DNA of 64,000 nucleotides from Polaromonas hydrogenivorans (GCF_040105105.1 NZ_CP157677.1:62001-126000), one strand, 5' to 3'. Positions 39,354 to 48,459 are shown, counted from the stretch's first letter. Numbers and translations: made by a program. Notes: a model not told the origin generated them from the sequence alone.

Positions 39354-39394
39354 GCCGTCTTCATCAATCCCTAATAGTCGTCAGGAAAGCACAC

Positions 39395-39586
39395 ATGCCA
39401 TTCGCGCAAATTTACATGATGGAAGGCCGCACCGAAGAGCAAAAGCGGGCAGTGATTGAAAAAGTGAGTGCCGCGCTGGTCGAGGCGACTGGCGCTCCGA
39501 TTGCCAACGTGCGCGTCTGGATTCAGGACGTGCCCAAGGAGAACTGGGGTATTGCCGGTGTCAGCGCCAAGGACATGGGGCGCTGA
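39395..39586 (+). CDS. dmpI: DmpI, 4-oxalocrotonate tautomerase
   Basis: 63 codons from the ATG at 39395 after TCAGGAAAG. After Met removal Pro1 is the catalytic base (MPFAQIYMMEGR); Arg residues of VRVWIQDVPKENWGIAG complete the site. It interconverts the enol and keto forms of oxalocrotonate. It is the last gene of the meta operon. Confidence 0.95.
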   Translation: MPFAQIYMMEGRTEEQKRAVIEKVSAALVEATGAPIANVRVWIQDVPKENWGIAGVSAKDMGR

Positions 39587-39882
39587 CCACGCCGTTTTTG
39601 CACCGTATTGGCTCTGCCCGACCTCCCTGCTCCCGCTTGAGGCGAGAGATGAAGATGAGGGGGAAACCATGAGGTGGTGGCCAGGATTGCATTTACAACA
39701 AACCCCTACCCAATACTAATCTCCCCCCTGCCCGACCTCCCCGCCCCCGCCTTGAGGAGGAGCGAAGGGGGAATGAGGAAAACCAAAGTCGGGCTTCGCT
39801 TTTCAAGAGAGGGTTGGCATGGGGCGGGTATGATTTGTGGGTGGGTTTGTTGTAAATGCAATTTTTATCGAGGAGCCATCGG
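39587..39882. repeat. Intergenic region with a perfect 20-bp inverted repeat and C-rich repeats
   Basis: ATTGCATTTACAACAAACCC at 39686-39705 recurs as its exact reverse complement at 39843-39862, immediately before the ribosome-binding site of the next gene. Between the arms, a CCTGCCCGACCTCC motif near 39615 recurs near 39728, and CTCCCCC/GGGGGAATGAG can form a hairpin. The arms could be operators or recombination sites. No TTTT-type terminator after dmpI is evident. Confidence 0.85.
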
Positions 39883-40896
39883 ATGCTTGATGTGACCGCT
39901 TCGGACCCCGACGCGTTCTTTGCGTCCTGGCAGGCCGCCCGGCTGGCGAGAGCAGACCTCAAACCCATGGGCGCGGCCGGCCTGGCCCAGGCTGGTCTGG
40001 TCTGGCGCCACTGGCTGGCGTTTTGCACGGTGCACAGCATTGCCTGGGACGCGGCGCGCAGCCTTGATGTCGCCCGGTTCTGCGAGAGCATCGGCCCGCG
40101 CTCCTCCTTGAAGAAAACCTCGCCCGTCACGCGGCGGCGCTACTGGCGCGTGCTGCGCGACCTGTACGCGCATGCGCTGGCGGGCAACCTCGTCGCCGCC
40201 AACCCGGCCGAGGGCGCCCAGCCGCCGGCCACCGAGCGCGTGCCCTCGCTGGCGCTGCCTCTTCCCATGTGGACGGCGCTCAACGAAGGCCTGTATGAAG
40301 GGTTTCCCGGCGGCGACGACTTCAAGGCCCGGCGCAACCGCCTGGCGCTGCTGCTGATGATGCGCGCCGCGCTCACGGTGCGCGAGCTCATCGGCTTGAC
40401 GCTGGACTGCGCCCAGCCTTGTCCGGAGCCGGCCGGGTCGCCTGCCGGGCCGGCGCTTTTGTACACCCTGCGCGTGCGCAAGGCCAGAGGCGGACATGAA
40501 CGCACCTTGCAGCTCGATCCGGAGACCAGCCGGGCGCTGCACACCTGGCTCGAGGTGCGCCCGGTGGGCCTTCCTGCCCTGCACCCGGGCAGCCGCCTGA
40601 TCGTGGGCGACCGCATTGGCCGGGCCATTGCGCCCAACGGCCTGTACAACATCTGCCAGGCGCACCTGGCGCACTGCCTGGTCCAAGCGGGCTTGCTGGC
40701 TGCCCCAATGCCCCACGCTACCGTCGACCCGGGCGCTCTGGCCCACATGGGGCCCAACACGCTGCGCAACACCTGCATCGCACTGTGGTTCAATGCCGGC
40801 GTGCCTTTGCAAGAGATCCAGCGCCGTTGCGGCTTCAAGGACGCCAGCGTCATGAGCCGTCTGGGCGCGCACCTGGCCAGCCCTTTTCCGCTCTGA
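39883..40896 (+). CDS. Tyrosine-recombinase-like protein, apparently catalytically degenerate
   Basis: 337 residues from the ATG at 39883 (GAGGA 8 bases upstream); an ATG at 39856 would add 9. It has an N-terminal SAM-like core-binding region and a C-terminal catalytic-domain-like region (LMMRAALTVRELIGLTLD, KARGGHERTLQLD, GPNTLRNTCIALWFNAGVPLQEIQRRCGFKD). Compared with XerC/D, the first Arg (GLR) is replaced in ALTV, HxLRHT reads NTLRNT, the GH position reads GF, and no Tyr follows before the end. It may be a DNA-binding relative rather than an active integrase. It heads a three-gene operon. Confidence 0.7.
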   Translation: MLDVTASDPDAFFASWQAARLARADLKPMGAAGLAQAGLVWRHWLAFCTVHSIAWDAARSLDVARFCESIGPRSSLKKTSPVTRRRYWRVLRDLYAHALAGNLVAANPAEGAQPPATERVPSLALPLPMWTALNEGLYEGFPGGDDFKARRNRLALLLMMRAALTVRELIGLTLDCAQPCPEPAGSPAGPALLYTLRVRKARGGHERTLQLDPETSRALHTWLEVRPVGLPALHPGSRLIVGDRIGRAIAPNGLYNICQAHLAHCLVQAGLLAAPMPHATVDPGALAHMGPNTLRNTCIALWFNAGVPLQEIQRRCGFKDASVMSRLGAHLASPFPL

Positions 40897-40902
40897 ATCG
40901 CC

Positions 40903-41805
40903 ATGATGCATCCACCGCAAAACCAAAGGGGCAATAGCGCGGGGCTACAGCACCTGTGGTTTCAGGTGTGCGCCTCGCGCGGCACGCCCGCGCCCGATCC
41001 GGCCCAGTGCAGGCGCCTCTTGCTGGACCTGGGTGACCAGGAGCGCGGCATGCTCGAAAGCGTCTTGAGCCTGGCCGCGCAGGGCCGGGAAAAGCCGGGC
41101 GACCTGAGCTTGATCAGCTGGGCCGCAGCCTGCACGCGCCCTGCCCTGCTGGGTCAGCTCCAAAGCCATGGCTTGGCGTTCACCAGTGCTGGCCTGTTTG
41201 CCTGCGGCATGGCGCTCAAGCAAGAGGGCTGGGACATGCAGCCGCGCCTCGCGCAGCTGGCAAGCAACCCCGCAGACGTAACCACGCTGCGCGCCTGGCT
41301 GCCCGCCGCGGGGCCGGAGGAGCCGGGCCAACCTCAAGCGCAGGCGCTGGCCGCGCCCTGGCGGCCGGAAGATGCTGCTCTGGCCGAGGCGGTTTTCCCC
41401 TGGCCAGACGATGACCGGAATGATGGCCCGCCAGGTGGCCAGGCGCCAGGCTGGAATGGGGAGCCCATGGTGGACGTGCCGGCCTCGACCGCCTCTTATC
41501 CCTTGGCGGCCCTGCCCGTGCTGCCAACCCGCCTTGAGCGCCAGCGGCCCGATGCGTTCCCCGGCGCCTCTGACGCGATCAAGGCCGAGCGCCCCATGAA
41601 GGAAAGCCGGCTGCGCCTGTTCGGCAAGTCGGCCGCGCACACGCTGGAGATCACCGCCCACCGCCGGGGCGGGGACTTCATGGGCGTGCACGTGGTCAGC
41701 ATCGATTCGGCCCATGCGCTGGCAACTAGCGGTGGCTACGACTGGCAGCGCAAGCTGGTGATCCAGCTCACGCCCGAGGAAATGCCCGCAGTCATCGCCA
41801 CCTGA
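40903..41805 (+). CDS. Uncharacterised protein of the recombinase-like operon
   Basis: 300 residues, starting 6 bases after the preceding stop. I do not recognise the N-terminal part (Gly/Ala/Pro-rich middle). The last about 70 residues (SRLRLFGKSAAHTLEITAHRRG, YDWQRKLVIQLTPEEMPAVIA) look like the first half of a small beta-strand/helix domain that seems to continue in the next gene. The stop overlaps the next ATG by 1 base (TGATG). Confidence 0.65.
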   Translation: MMHPPQNQRGNSAGLQHLWFQVCASRGTPAPDPAQCRRLLLDLGDQERGMLESVLSLAAQGREKPGDLSLISWAAACTRPALLGQLQSHGLAFTSAGLFACGMALKQEGWDMQPRLAQLASNPADVTTLRAWLPAAGPEEPGQPQAQALAAPWRPEDAALAEAVFPWPDDDRNDGPPGGQAPGWNGEPMVDVPASTASYPLAALPVLPTRLERQRPDAFPGASDAIKAERPMKESRLRLFGKSAAHTLEITAHRRGGDFMGVHVVSIDSAHALATSGGYDWQRKLVIQLTPEEMPAVIAT

Positions 41806-42065
41806 TGGGCCTCACGCCCTCGGTGCGCTTCGGCAACCACGGCGCCGACCGCAGCAAGTTTGTCGAGCTGCGCCGCCAGGCGGGCGGCCTGGTGCTCGTC
41901 ACGGGCGAGCATGCGGCCGTCTACCCGGTGCCCGTGCCCGCCGCTACCGTCTACTACGTGCTGGACCTGTTTTGCCGGGCCATGGCCATGAGTCTGGAGG
42001 TTGATAAGCCCGGGCGCAGCGTCTCGGACGTGCTCATGCTGGTCAAGAGCGCGCACGGATTTTGA
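41805..42065 (+). CDS. Uncharacterised protein, probable continuation of the preceding gene
   Basis: 86 residues: MGLTPSVRFGNHGADRSKFVELRRQAG and onward. With one C added before TGATGG, the preceding gene would read ...VIATLMGLTPSVRFG without a break, giving one protein of about 387 residues with a complete C-terminal domain. Either a one-base deletion has split the gene, or the two halves are coupled by the TGATG overlap. Function unknown. Confidence 0.6.
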   Translation: MGLTPSVRFGNHGADRSKFVELRRQAGGLVLVTGEHAAVYPVPVPAATVYYVLDLFCRAMAMSLEVDKPGRSVSDVLMLVKSAHGF

Positions 42066-42170
42066 CAGCCATCGGGCCATGCACAACCTGGCTCCAGGCA
42101 ATACCCCCCGGTGTCAGAATTGTTGTCGCCTCCGATTTTCCGCGGGTTATCCGCACCGGAGCGACATTTC

Positions 42171-42686
42171 ATGCACAGAAAACCTCATTCACATCACTCC
42201 CCCGAATTCAAGGAGCAGGCGCTTCTCAAAGCGCGGCATCGCGGTACGCGTTCAATTCTGAGCATTGCCAGCGAGCTGAACATGTCTCCTGGCACCCTCA
42301 AGAGATGGGTGCTGGATTCAGCCAAGGCTGGCGAACAGGCACCCGGCGAGACAAGCCCTGCGCTGGACGGACCTGCAGCGGCCTGGTCACCCGCACAGCG
42401 CCTGACGGCCTTGCAGGAAAGCTACCCATTGAATGGCTCAGCCCTGGCGGGATGGTGCCGCGAGCATGGCGTCTTCGAGCACCAGCTGACGCAGTGGCGC
42501 GAAGAGTTTTGCACGCCTGCCGTACCCGCCTCGCGCGAGGCGAGCAGCGCCTTTCGAGAGCTGCAGCGCCAGCACGAGCAACTCCAGCGTGAGCTCAGGC
42601 GCAAGGAGAAAGCGCTGGCCGAGGTGGCTGCACTGCTGGTGCTGCAAAAAAACTTCCAGGCGCTGCTGGAGGGCGCGGACAAATGA
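42171..42686 (+). CDS. IS3-family OrfA (outer copy)
   Basis: 171 residues from ATG 42171 (MHRKPHSHHSPEFKEQALL). Helix-turn-helix region SILSIASELNMSPGTLKRWV, and a C-terminal leucine-zipper-like coil (FRELQRQHEQLQRELRRKEKALAEV). The stop overlaps the orfB ATG by 4 bases, and a run of seven A lies 30 bases upstream. It is intact although its partner orfB is split. Confidence 0.9.
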   Translation: MHRKPHSHHSPEFKEQALLKARHRGTRSILSIASELNMSPGTLKRWVLDSAKAGEQAPGETSPALDGPAAAWSPAQRLTALQESYPLNGSALAGWCREHGVFEHQLTQWREEFCTPAVPASREASSAFRELQRQHEQLQRELRRKEKALAEVAALLVLQKNFQALLEGADK

Positions 42687-43410
42687 CGTCCGTCCAGCAG
42701 CGCCAAAAGTTGCTCGGCCTGATCGGCAAAGCCTGCGCCGACGGGGCGCGCTTGAAGCCGGCTTGCCGCCAGATCGGCCTGTCGTGCCGCAGCGTGCAGC
42801 GCTGGCAGCGCACGCAGGCTGCCGAGGGGGACCAGCGCCCTTCGGGCAAGCGGCGCTACGTTTGCCCGCCCAACAAGCTGCGCGAAGAAGAGCGCCAGGC
42901 CGTGATGGCCACGCTCAACAGCGAAGCATTCAAGGACTTGCCGCCCAGCCAGATCGTGCCGCGCCTGGCGGACCGCGGCGTCTATGTGGCCTCCGAGTCC
43001 ACGATGTACCGCCTGCTGCGACAGGAGGGCCAGCTGGCCCATCGGCGCTCGGAACGCGCAGCGCAAAAGCGCAGCAAGCCGCGCGCCTTGGCCGCGACCG
43101 GGCCCGATCAGGTGTTCTGCTGGGATATCACCTATTTGCCCACCCAGGTGCGCGGCCAGCACTTCTACTTGTACCTGTTTGAGGATCTGTTCAGCCGCAA
43201 GATCGTCGGCTGGCAAGTGTTCGATTGCGAGAGTGCCGAGCTGGCCAGCCAGTTGCTGCGAGACATCTGCGCGCGGCAAAACATTCGCCCTGGCCAGCTG
43301 ACGGTGCACTCGGACAATGGCGCGCCCATGAAAGGCGAAACCATGCTCGCCACCATGCAGCGCCTGGGCGTGGCCCACACGCGCAGCCGGCCGGCTGTCA
43401 GCAATGACAA
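42683..43410 (+). pseudogene. IS3-family OrfB transposase, 5' part, cut by insertion
   Basis: About 243 codons matching the first two thirds of the intact OrfB at 44277-45353: the integrase core with Asp residues in FCWDITYLPT and TVHSDNGAPM. Homology stops at VSND (43410), exactly at the insertion. Downstream codons belong to the inserted element. The missing part, including the catalytic Glu (NPYVESAF), resumes at 48461. Confidence 0.92.
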
Positions 43411-44276
43411 GGACTACGTCGCATACTGCACCCCTTCCGTACGTTCAGGTGGAACCGTTGCCTCGAGACGCCGCTGCGAGAGCCTGGCTCCGGGCTTCTT
43501 GCGGGGAGCCAGGTCGCCTGGTGGTTCATACAAGGACTCATTCTTGTCGCTGTAGGCGTGGCCCCGCAAAAGGCCGCGCCGCAGCCAGATCTTGACAGTG
43601 TGGGTGGTGACGTGTAATGAGTCGGCCATTTCCTGCAGTGTCAACATTCCGCGCTCGCGCAATCGGTCGTATCGCGGTTTGAGATGGTAGTCGCGCGCCA
43701 AACGCGCGATCATCCGTGTATTGAATGCCGATCCCGCACCCGGCGCGAATCCACGAGCATTGAGAACGTCGGCGATCTGCGCAGTGGTGTGTTCGTCAAG
43801 CAAGCAGTCTATCTCCTGGACCACGGGAGTCGGCGTCACACGCTGCTGCCAAGAGCACTTGGGCAGTGGCAGATGCAGCGACTTGTGCGCACCACCCTTG
43901 AAGCGAATATGTAGGGTGATCTTGTCGTCACGATTCAAGGTTACGTCCTCCACCAGCAATCTGACCATGCGTTTGCGATCGCGATCGAGCGTACCCGGAT
44001 CGTTCCATAGGCGTGGGAAGTCGGAGGCCAGTTGCAGGATCGCTTTGCGCTGCTCGTCGGTGAATATGCGTGCGTCTTCGTCTCGGCGACGGGTGTACTC
44101 CTCGCGTGCCTCGCCCAGCGCGCGCAGCTTCTCGTTCCAATCCGCCTCCAAGGTGTCGGCCACCAGCCGGTTGTCGGGATCAACGCGCATGTAGCGGCGC
44201 TGCGCCAGTTCGCATTCGTACTGTGCGCGTTCAACGCGGTGGCTGTCAAGGAAGTTGTCGCCTGAAGTGAAGTGAG

Positions 44277-45353
44277 TCAGGCTGTTTTTTGCTTGGATTC
44301 AGGCTCCTTGGTTTGTTGCTTGGTTTCTGGGTTGAGGTGCACGACATCGACATGCGCCCACTGGCGAGGCTGCCCTGACCAGCGCTGAGGATTTTCCTGG
44401 CGGGCCTGTTCATAGACGAGCGCGCGCTGCTCAAGCAGTGCCCGGTCCAGGCCGGCATGGCGCTGCGCCGGTGTCACGAAGCCAATGGCGCTGTGGCGAT
44501 GCTCGTGGTTGTACCAATGGGCCAGCTCGGTGACCCAGCGCCTTGCGGCCAGCAGGTTCTCGAACGGCTTGACAGGCAGTTCGGGGCGGTACTTCAGCGT
44601 TCTGAACGCTGATTCGACGTACGGATTGTCATTGCTCACGGACGGACGGCTGCGCGTGTGCGCCACGCCCAGGCGCTGCATGGCCGCCAGCATGGTCTCG
44701 CCCTTCATGGGCGAGCCGTTGTCCGAATGCACCGTCAGCTGGCCCGGGCGAATGCCCTGGCTCTCACAGATGTCACGCAGCAACTGGCTGGCCAGCTCGG
44801 CGCTCTCGCAGTCAAACACCTGCCAGCCCACGATCTTGCGGCTGAACAAATCCTCGAACAGGTACAGGTAAAAGTGCTGGCCGCGCACCTGAGTGGGCAG
44901 ATACGTGATATCCCAGCAGAACACCTGATCGGCTCCGGTGGCGGCAAGGGCGCGCGGCCGGCTTCGCTTTTGCGCTGCGCGCTCCGAGCGTCGATGGCCC
45001 AGTTGGCCCTGCTGTCGAAGTATTCGGTACATCGTGGACTCCGAGGCCACATAGACGCCGCGGTCGGCCAGGCGAGGCACGACTTGGCTCGGCGGCAAGT
45101 CCTTGAACGCTTCGCTGTTGAGCGTGGCCATCACCGCCTGGCGCTCGTCCTCGCGCAGCTTGTTGGGCGGGCACACATAGCGCCGCTTGCCCGAAGGACG
45201 CTGGTCGCCCTCGGCCGCCTGCGTGCGCTGCCAGCGCTGCACGCTACGGCAGGACAGCCCGATTTGATGGCAAGCCGGCTTCAAGCGCGCCCCGTCGGCG
45301 CAGGCCTTGCCGATCAGGCCGAGCAACTTTTGGCGCTGCTGGACGGACGTCAT
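44277..45353 (-). CDS. IS3-family OrfB transposase (inner copy, intact)
   Basis: 358 residues. N-terminal helix-turn-helix (LKPACHQIGLSCRSVQRWQR) and an integrase core with DDE residues in CWDITYLPT, VHSDNGSPM and NPYVESAF. The start overlaps orfA by 4 bases. It is the only complete IS3 transposase in the window and could mobilise both copies. Confidence 0.94.
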   Translation of the reverse strand: MTSVQQRQKLLGLIGKACADGARLKPACHQIGLSCRSVQRWQRTQAAEGDQRPSGKRRYVCPPNKLREDERQAVMATLNSEAFKDLPPSQVVPRLADRGVYVASESTMYRILRQQGQLGHRRSERAAQKRSRPRALAATGADQVFCWDITYLPTQVRGQHFYLYLFEDLFSRKIVGWQVFDCESAELASQLLRDICESQGIRPGQLTVHSDNGSPMKGETMLAAMQRLGVAHTRSRPSVSNDNPYVESAFRTLKYRPELPVKPFENLLAARRWVTELAHWYNHEHRHSAIGFVTPAQRHAGLDRALLEQRALVYEQARQENPQRWSGQPRQWAHVDVVHLNPETKQQTKEPESKQKTA

Positions 45354-45865
45354 TTGTCCGCGCCCTCCAGCAGCGCCTGGAAGTTTTTTTGCAACACCAG
45401 CAAGGCGGCTACCTCGGCCAGCGCTTTTTCCTTGCGCCGCAATTCACGCTGGAGCTGCTCGTGCTGACGCTGGAGTTCTCGAAAGGCACCCGTTGCCTCG
45501 CGCGAGGCGGGCGCGACCGGGGTGCAAAACTCTTCGCGCCACTGCACCAACTGGTGCTCGAACACACCACGCTCGCGGCACCACGCCGCCAGTGCCGGGC
45601 CATTGAATGCGTAGCTTTCCTGCAGAGCCCTCAGGCGCTGCGATGGCGACCAAGATGCAGCCGGGCCGTCCAGCGCAGGGCTTGTCTCCCCGAGTGCCTG
45701 TTCGCCGGCCTTGGCCGAGTCCAGCACCCATCGCTTGAGGGTGCCGGCAGACATGTTCAGCTCGCTGGCAAGGCTCAGAATTGAACGCGCGCCGCGATGG
45801 CGGGCTTTGAGCAGTGCCTGCTCCTTGAATTCGGTGGAGTGATGGGAATGAGGTTTTCTGTGCAT
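45350..45865 (-). CDS. IS3-family OrfA (inner copy)
   Basis: 171 residues from ATG 45865, same length as the outer copy with scattered substitutions. Helix-turn-helix SILSLASELNMSAGTLKRWV and a C-terminal coiled coil. It overlaps orfB by ATGA. Confidence 0.92.
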   Translation of the reverse strand: MHRKPHSHHSTEFKEQALLKARHRGARSILSLASELNMSAGTLKRWVLDSAKAGEQALGETSPALDGPAASWSPSQRLRALQESYAFNGPALAAWCRERGVFEHQLVQWREEFCTPVAPASREATGAFRELQRQHEQLQRELRRKEKALAEVAALLVLQKNFQALLEGADK

Positions 45866-47200
45866 GAAATGTCGCTTGCGCTGCGGATAACCCGCGGAAA
45901 ATCGGAGGCGACAACTAGTCTGACACAGGGGGAACGTGGGCATGGCGCATGCGGTCGGCCTCTTCAAAGCGAGACTGCAGTTCCTGTTGAACGACCAGCG
46001 ACACCTCCAGTGCAACCGGATTGACCGCCTCGATGAGCACCGCTGCGACCGCTTGGTCAATGCCGGTTCCGGGGACGCGTTGGCACACCGCTTGACCGTG
46101 CTTGATGCGTTCGCGCTGGCAGATGTAGTCGGGACACAGTTGACCATGACGATCGTGATAGCGAACCGTCATGCGTTGACCGCAGCGCCCACACAAGACC
46201 ATTCCTTGCAGCAACGCAGGGCCCTCGCGCGGTGGTCCGCGGCGCCGATCGGTGCCCATCGCCTGCGCGTTGGCATGCAGGCGATGCTGGTTGAGCTCGA
46301 ACTCCTCCCAAGAGATATACCCCGCATGGTTACCAGGGATCAACGTGACCCATTCATCGCGCGGCATTCGACGCAGCCGGGTGCGGCCATCAATGGTCCT
46401 GATCGTATGGCAACGTCCATAAACAAACGCTCCGGCGTATCTGGGACTGTGCAGCACACGAAGCACCTGGTCGTGAGTCAGGCTGCCCCACAGCAGTTCG
46501 CCCTTGTGGGGACCCTTGGCGCAGCGCCGCGGGAATGCCAACTTCTCATCGCGCGCGGCCTTGACCGTGGCGCAGGCCGAGCCGGTGCGGGCAAACGCAG
46601 CGAACAGCCACCTCAGGCAATGCTGGACTTGCTGATCAGGATCGAGCACGAGCGTGCCCTCGCTGGTGTAGACCAACCCCACGGGCGGGCGCATCTCCAA
46701 CTCGCCGCGGCGCGCCTTGTTCAAGATCCCGCCCTGCAGGCGCGCCCGCAGCACATGCAGTTCAGCCTCGCTCATGGTGCCCTTCAGGCCGAGCAGCAGT
46801 CGGTCGTTGAAGTGTGCTGGGTCATAGACACCATCCTCGTCGCAGATCAGCGTCGAGGTGAGCGCGCAGATCTCCAGCAACCGATGCCAGTCCATGGAAT
46901 TGCGTGCCAGGCGCGACACCTCCAAACCCAGCACGATACCAGCGTGGCCCATGCCGACTTCAGCGACCAAACGCTGGAAGCCCTCGCGATCCGTTGCGGC
47001 GCCGGACTGGCCCAGATCGGTATCGATGACGATGACTCGTTCCTCTGGCCAGCCAAGCGCCACGGCGCGTTGGCGCAAGCCGTACTGGCGCTTGGTGCTC
47101 TCGGTGTTCTCGAACACTTGGCGCAGCGTCGACTGGCGGACATAGAGGTAGGCGTCGCGCTTGAGGTGACTGGCCTGCACCTTCTGGTGGTGATCATTCA

Positions 47201-47491
47201 TCATGCGATGGCCTCCTGCCGATTGAACAAAACCATGCTGGCCAGCAGCATTGCAACGTCCCTGTGCAATTGCGCTGGACAGATCTGCTGGTCACCCTGT
47301 GGCGGCGCCGGCGTCGGTGTCGGCGCCACACACTGACTCCACGCCTGCATCCAGGCGCACATACCGCGACGGGTGAACAAAGCCAGGCCCTGGGGTTGTA
47401 CGGCAGATCGGCCCAGCACTTGTTGGCGCAGATCCTCGTAGCGTGCAACCAGACTGTCGCCGCGCGGCAAGGGCGCTGGCGACACCGGCAT
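47201..47491 (-). CDS. Small uncharacterised protein of the serine-recombinase element
   Basis: 96 residues from ATG 47491: MPVSPAPLPRGDSLVARYED, LRQQVLGRSAVQPQGLALFTRRG and a C-terminal MLLASMVLFNRQEAIA. The start overlaps the helix-turn-helix gene's stop (TGATG) and the stop overlaps the recombinase start, so the three genes are translated in series. Function is unknown; conservation beside such recombinases would suggest a directionality or accessory factor. Confidence 0.7.
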   Translation of the reverse strand: MPVSPAPLPRGDSLVARYEDLRQQVLGRSAVQPQGLALFTRRGMCAWMQAWSQCVAPTPTPAPPQGDQQICPAQLHRDVAMLLASMVLFNRQEAIA

Positions 47492-47955
47492 CAGCGCCGT
47501 TTTTTTTTGCGCAGCAACTGCCGCTCGATGCTGCGAGGGTGAACTTGCACCCCAAAACTTTGGCGCACCAACTCGGCTAGGCGCTCCGCACGAATATCCG
47601 GATCGGTAGCACGCGCCTCGCAGATGAACTGCAGCACCGTTGGCGTGAGTTTGTGGCCCCCGTGCGGACCACTCTTGTGGGCAAGCAAACCGGCCAGGCC
47701 GCCGTTGTCGAAGGCCGTCATGGCTTGGTAGAACGAGGGACGCGAAAAGCCGCAGGCCTTGGCAGCCTCGCTGATCGAGCGCTTGTCGATGTTGACCAGT
47801 CGCAGCATCTCGTACTTGACCTGCACCACATCGTCGGGGTCGAAGAACTCGTTGCTGGCGAACAGTGCGTGAGTGACGCCGTGCGGACGCGGGTTGAGCG
47901 CAGCGTGTTGGCGCAGGACCGCTTGCTTGTCGTGCTTGTCTCGATCTATGGGCAT
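47491..47955 (-). CDS. Helix-turn-helix protein of the serine-recombinase element
   Basis: 154 residues from the ATG at 47955, which has a strong GAGGAGGG ribosome-binding site; an in-frame start 27 bases upstream has none. Helix-turn-helix of the IS630/homeodomain type: KRSISEAAKACGFSRPSFYQAMTAFDNGGLAGL, followed by a second helical region (AERLAELVRQSFGVQVHPRSIERQL) and a basic tail RKKKRR. Probably DNA-binding, as a regulator or recombination accessory factor. Confidence 0.8.
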   Translation of the reverse strand: MPIDRDKHDKQAVLRQHAALNPRPHGVTHALFASNEFFDPDDVVQVKYEMLRLVNIDKRSISEAAKACGFSRPSFYQAMTAFDNGGLAGLLAHKSGPHGGHKLTPTVLQFICEARATDPDIRAERLAELVRQSFGVQVHPRSIERQLLRKKKRR

Positions 47956-47995
47956 GGACCCTCCTCGGATCAGAGCAATCAATAAATGTAAATAT

Positions 47996-48024
47996 AATTA
48001 TGTGCAGTATGGTGACACTGTCAA
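47996..48024 (-). promoter_or_regulatory. Candidate sigma-70 promoter of the serine-recombinase element
   Basis: On the minus strand TTGACA (48024-48019) and ATAATT (48001-47996) are 17 bases apart, about 40 bases upstream of the strong ribosome-binding site. TGACAGTGTCA spans the -35 box as an 11-bp palindrome and could be an operator. The region is much more AT-rich than the genes. Confidence 0.6.
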
Positions 48025-48165
48025 GGTGATGACTGCAAGCGATAGGAAATTTCGTGTGCAACATGCAGGTCTGATTCCCATGCCAGAAGCATCGAACAGA
48101 TGCAAGCCAAGACGTAATCTCCTTTACACTTTGCACAATATCTTCTTTACACTGAAGGGGCCGGC

Positions 48166-48459
48166 TCATGACTTTATTGCCTCGATCAGTTGCACTAATT
48201 CGACAAGCTCCTGAGCCCGGAACGCGGCACGTCCCCGCGCCACAGCATTGAAAGGGTCCTCGGCGACCAGGTCGGTCCAGACCGCCGGCATTGAGTGCGA
48301 GCCTCCCGCTGCGTCGTGAAAAAAAACCCTGTCTTCGCGCCAGTTCCTGCCACGCTCGACCAGATCGAACTCCTGACCGAACAGCGGATGGTGCGGATGG
48401 GTTACGCGAAAAGGTCGTCGTTCAACGTCGCCATGCGGCGCAGTTGACTGCTCGCTCCA
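48166..48459 (-). pseudogene. DUF5372-like small protein gene at the element end, without a usual start codon
   Basis: Read on the minus strand, the frame ending at 48166 gives PFRVTHPHHPLFGQEFDLVERGRNW, EDRVFFHDAAG, SMPAVWTDLVAEDPFNAVARGRAAF and a stop. I recognise this pattern as the DUF5372 family, small proteins encoded beside serine recombinases. No ATG, GTG or TTG lies in frame between the junction (48460) and the conserved part; an ATG in another frame (about 48434) runs to a stop after 10 codons. So either one base is missing, or integration removed the start. Confidence 0.65.

Larger units (their letters stand above)
44244..45925 (-). mobile_element. Inner intact IS3-family element, 1682 bp
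   Basis: Same element as the outer copy but in opposite orientation. Ends: TGTCAGACTAGTTGTCGCCT (at 45925, minus strand) and TGTCAAGGAAGTTGTCGCCT (at 44244). Both transposase genes are intact. No target duplication: the recombinase reading frame joins exactly across the insertion. The 8 bases after the right end (GCCACCGC) are the same as after the outer copy, and both left flanks are CCCCC-N-G, which suggests target preference. Confidence 0.9.
43414..47204 (-). pseudogene. Large serine recombinase, interrupted by an IS3 element
   Basis: Joining 47204-45926 to 44243-43414 gives an exact 702-codon frame. N-terminal resolvase domain with the nucleophile Ser in YVRQSTLRQV, QYGLRQRAVALGW, and SRLARNSMDW. 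Next is the recombinase domain (PPVGLVYTSEGTLVLD, GVLRVLHSPRYAGAF-type segment) and a zinc ribbon CGRCGQRM with a later Cys (YICQRER). A long C-terminal helical region and a helix-turn-helix (LTLQEMADSLHVTTHTVKIWLRRG) follow. Large serine recombinases catalyse integration and excision at short cores. As it stands, the insertion after HAHVPP inactivates it. Confidence 0.9.

Noticed and set aside
45936..47336. 466-codon plus-strand frame
   Set aside because: Antisense to the serine recombinase, which has clear catalytic motifs and overlapping neighbours.
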